Below are positions 63,192-64,000 of a DNA stretch of 64,000 nucleotides, piece after piece (the stretch's first letter is position 1; the number at the start of each line of letters is the position of its first letter). This DNA is from Ichthyophis bannanicus (taxonomy: Eukaryota; Chordata; Amphibia; Gymnophiona; Ichthyophiidae). Both the position numbers and the translations under genes were made by a program. The stretch spans positions 3,529,001 to 3,593,000 of the forward strand of contig JAWIIG010000025.1 in the NCBI GenBank assembly GCA_033557465.1. Reading direction: 5' to 3'. Below the pieces are notes generated by a model. It saw only the letters and a program-made list of their open reading frames with translations, was not told the DNA's origin and ran no database searches.

Positions 63192-64000
63192 ATGGTGTAA
63201 TGAGAGAAAGCCAACATGGATTTGACCAAGGAAAGTCCTGTCTTACTAATCTGTTATATTTTTTCAAGGTGTGAATAAACAGGTAGACAAAGGTGAGCCA
63301 GCCAATATAGTGTATCTGGATTTTCAGAAAGCTTTTGACAAGGTCCCTCATGATGAAATTAAAAGGTCATGGGCTAGGAGGCAGTGTACTAGTGTGGATC
63401 AGAAACTGGTTAAAGGATAGAAAGCACAGAGTAGGGCTAAAGTCAATTTTCTCAGTGGAGAAATGTAAATAGTGGAATACCCCAGGGATCTATGCTGGGC
63501 CCACTGCTTCTTAACATCTTCATAAATGACCTGGGAACGGGAATAACGTATGAGGTGATCAAATTTGCAGATGAGGCAGAATTATTCAGTTATTAAAACA
63601 CAAGAGGATGTGAAAAATTGCAAGAGGACCTTGATAAATTAGAAGTCTGGATGTCCAAATGGCAGATGAAATTTAATGTGGACAAGTGCAATGCAATGCA
63701 ATGTGTGCCTTCGAGTCAGTCCTGACTCCTGGCGACCCAGAAGCTCCTGCAAAGTTATGCAATAAGGGAAGAACAACCCAAACTATGGTTACATGATGCA
63801 AGATTTCACATTAGGAATCACCACCCAGGAAAAGGATTTAGGCGTCATCGTGGATAATATATTGAAACTCTCTGCCCAGTGTACAATGATGGCCAAGCAA
63901 ATAGATGGCCAAGCAAATGAAGGCCAAGCAAATAGAATTAGGAAAGGCACAGAGAAGATCCATCAAAATGGTAAAGGGAATGGAAGGATGCCCCTATGAG
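63192..64000 (+). pseudogene. CR1 reverse transcriptase continuation, second copy
   Basis: It resumes at [16 protein letters not shown], then [29 protein letters not shown], a QGSMLGPL motif and a damaged FADxAELF (FADD altered). LGVIVDNILKLSAQC is followed by three tandem ggccaagcaaat copies (about 63891-63938). Several frameshifts are present. It runs off the window in the RT C-terminus. Confidence 0.8.
63686..63752 (-). mobile_element. 5'-truncated SINE 3' end in CR1
   Basis: The stretch caatgcaatgtgtgccttcgagtcagtcctgactcc... matches the tail of the SINE at 43908-44123. It is preceded by CAATG repeats and inserted into the CR1 sequence aagtgcaa|gttatgca. Confidence 0.75.

Larger units (their letters stand above)
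54482..64000 (+). mobile_element. Second CR1 copy, disrupted by three insertions, continues past window
   Basis: It aligns with the CR1 at 14.4-20.2 kb from the ORF1 GTND region (54482) onward. Segments 54482-56118, 57214-57697, 59506-59512 and 63192-64000 are colinear. Between them lie a solo-LTR candidate, an L2 and TIR element H. A SINE fragment sits at about 63686-63752. Another CR1 piece near 63945 has lost the segment between NRI and the RT C-terminus. Confidence 0.85.

Overview
This window reads as repeat-dominated nuclear DNA from a vertebrate with a large genome. I found no host exon, no genuine tRNA or rRNA gene and no CRISPR array. Almost every long reading frame belongs to a mobile element. 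The element mix points to an amphibian, and I lean towards a caecilian, or less likely another large-genome amphibian, lungfish or reptile. The mix is CR1 with an esterase-type ORF1, several L2 copies, two DIRS tyrosine-recombinase retrotransposons, Penelope-like elements, hAT miniature elements carrying an 'aatatgcatgagata' core, tRNA-derived SINEs, and a large family of terminal-inverted-repeat (TIR) elements starting ggggtatgtttactaaa. The organism call is inference from element composition.

Layout. 1-1.51 kb: L2 on the minus strand (endonuclease and linker). 1.5-2.96 kb: end of a TIR element (A) with a small hAT insert. 3.9-6.5 kb: TIR element B, truncated at both ends. 6.5-7.6 kb: Penelope-like reverse transcriptase, split by a complete 3.5-kb TIR element C (7632-11131, TSD TTA). 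11.1-13.3 kb: old LINE pieces (an unnamed LINE C-terminus, a CR1 3' end, an L1-like RT). 13.7-30.3 kb: a TIR element (D/E) blown apart by a near-complete CR1 (14431-20219, itself hit by an L2 at 14772-15932), by DIRS copy 1 (21294-26547) and by a hAT/minisatellite block (27.76-29.7 kb). 30.7-36.9 kb: a fold-back element holding an L2 tail and, inside that, DIRS copy 2 (31470-36571). 37.46-38.59 kb: another TIR element. 38990-44467: TIR element G with a Penelope GIY-YIG copy inside, which itself contains a SINE. 44481-47798: TIR element F. 47.9-52.8 kb: hAT-like ends, a 385-bp GC-rich palindrome and long G-rich or C-rich minisatellites. 53.2-54.5 kb: L2. 54.48-64 kb: a second CR1, interrupted by a solo-LTR candidate, an L2 and TIR element H (59513-63191), and running off the window.

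The proteins present are retrotransposon machinery only. CR1 has an RNA-binding/esterase ORF1 and an endonuclease-RT ORF2. DIRS has Gag, RT-RNase H and a tyrosine recombinase in three overlapping frames. Penelope has RT plus GIY-YIG endonuclease, and L2 has endonuclease plus RT. CR1 ORF1 and the three DIRS-1 frames are the longest undamaged frames; nearly all others are broken.

The most unusual structure is the 3.3-3.7 kb ggggtatgtttactaaa TIR family (A-H). It has no recognisable transposase. Several copies show matching 3-bp flanks (TTA, TTA, TTT, ATG). The copies repeatedly carry tRNA-like modules with good Pol III box B sequences and an array of short self-complementary AAGGYRCCTT units. 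That combination, plus the precise pre-insertion sites that paralogous copies provide, is the main thing worth following up.
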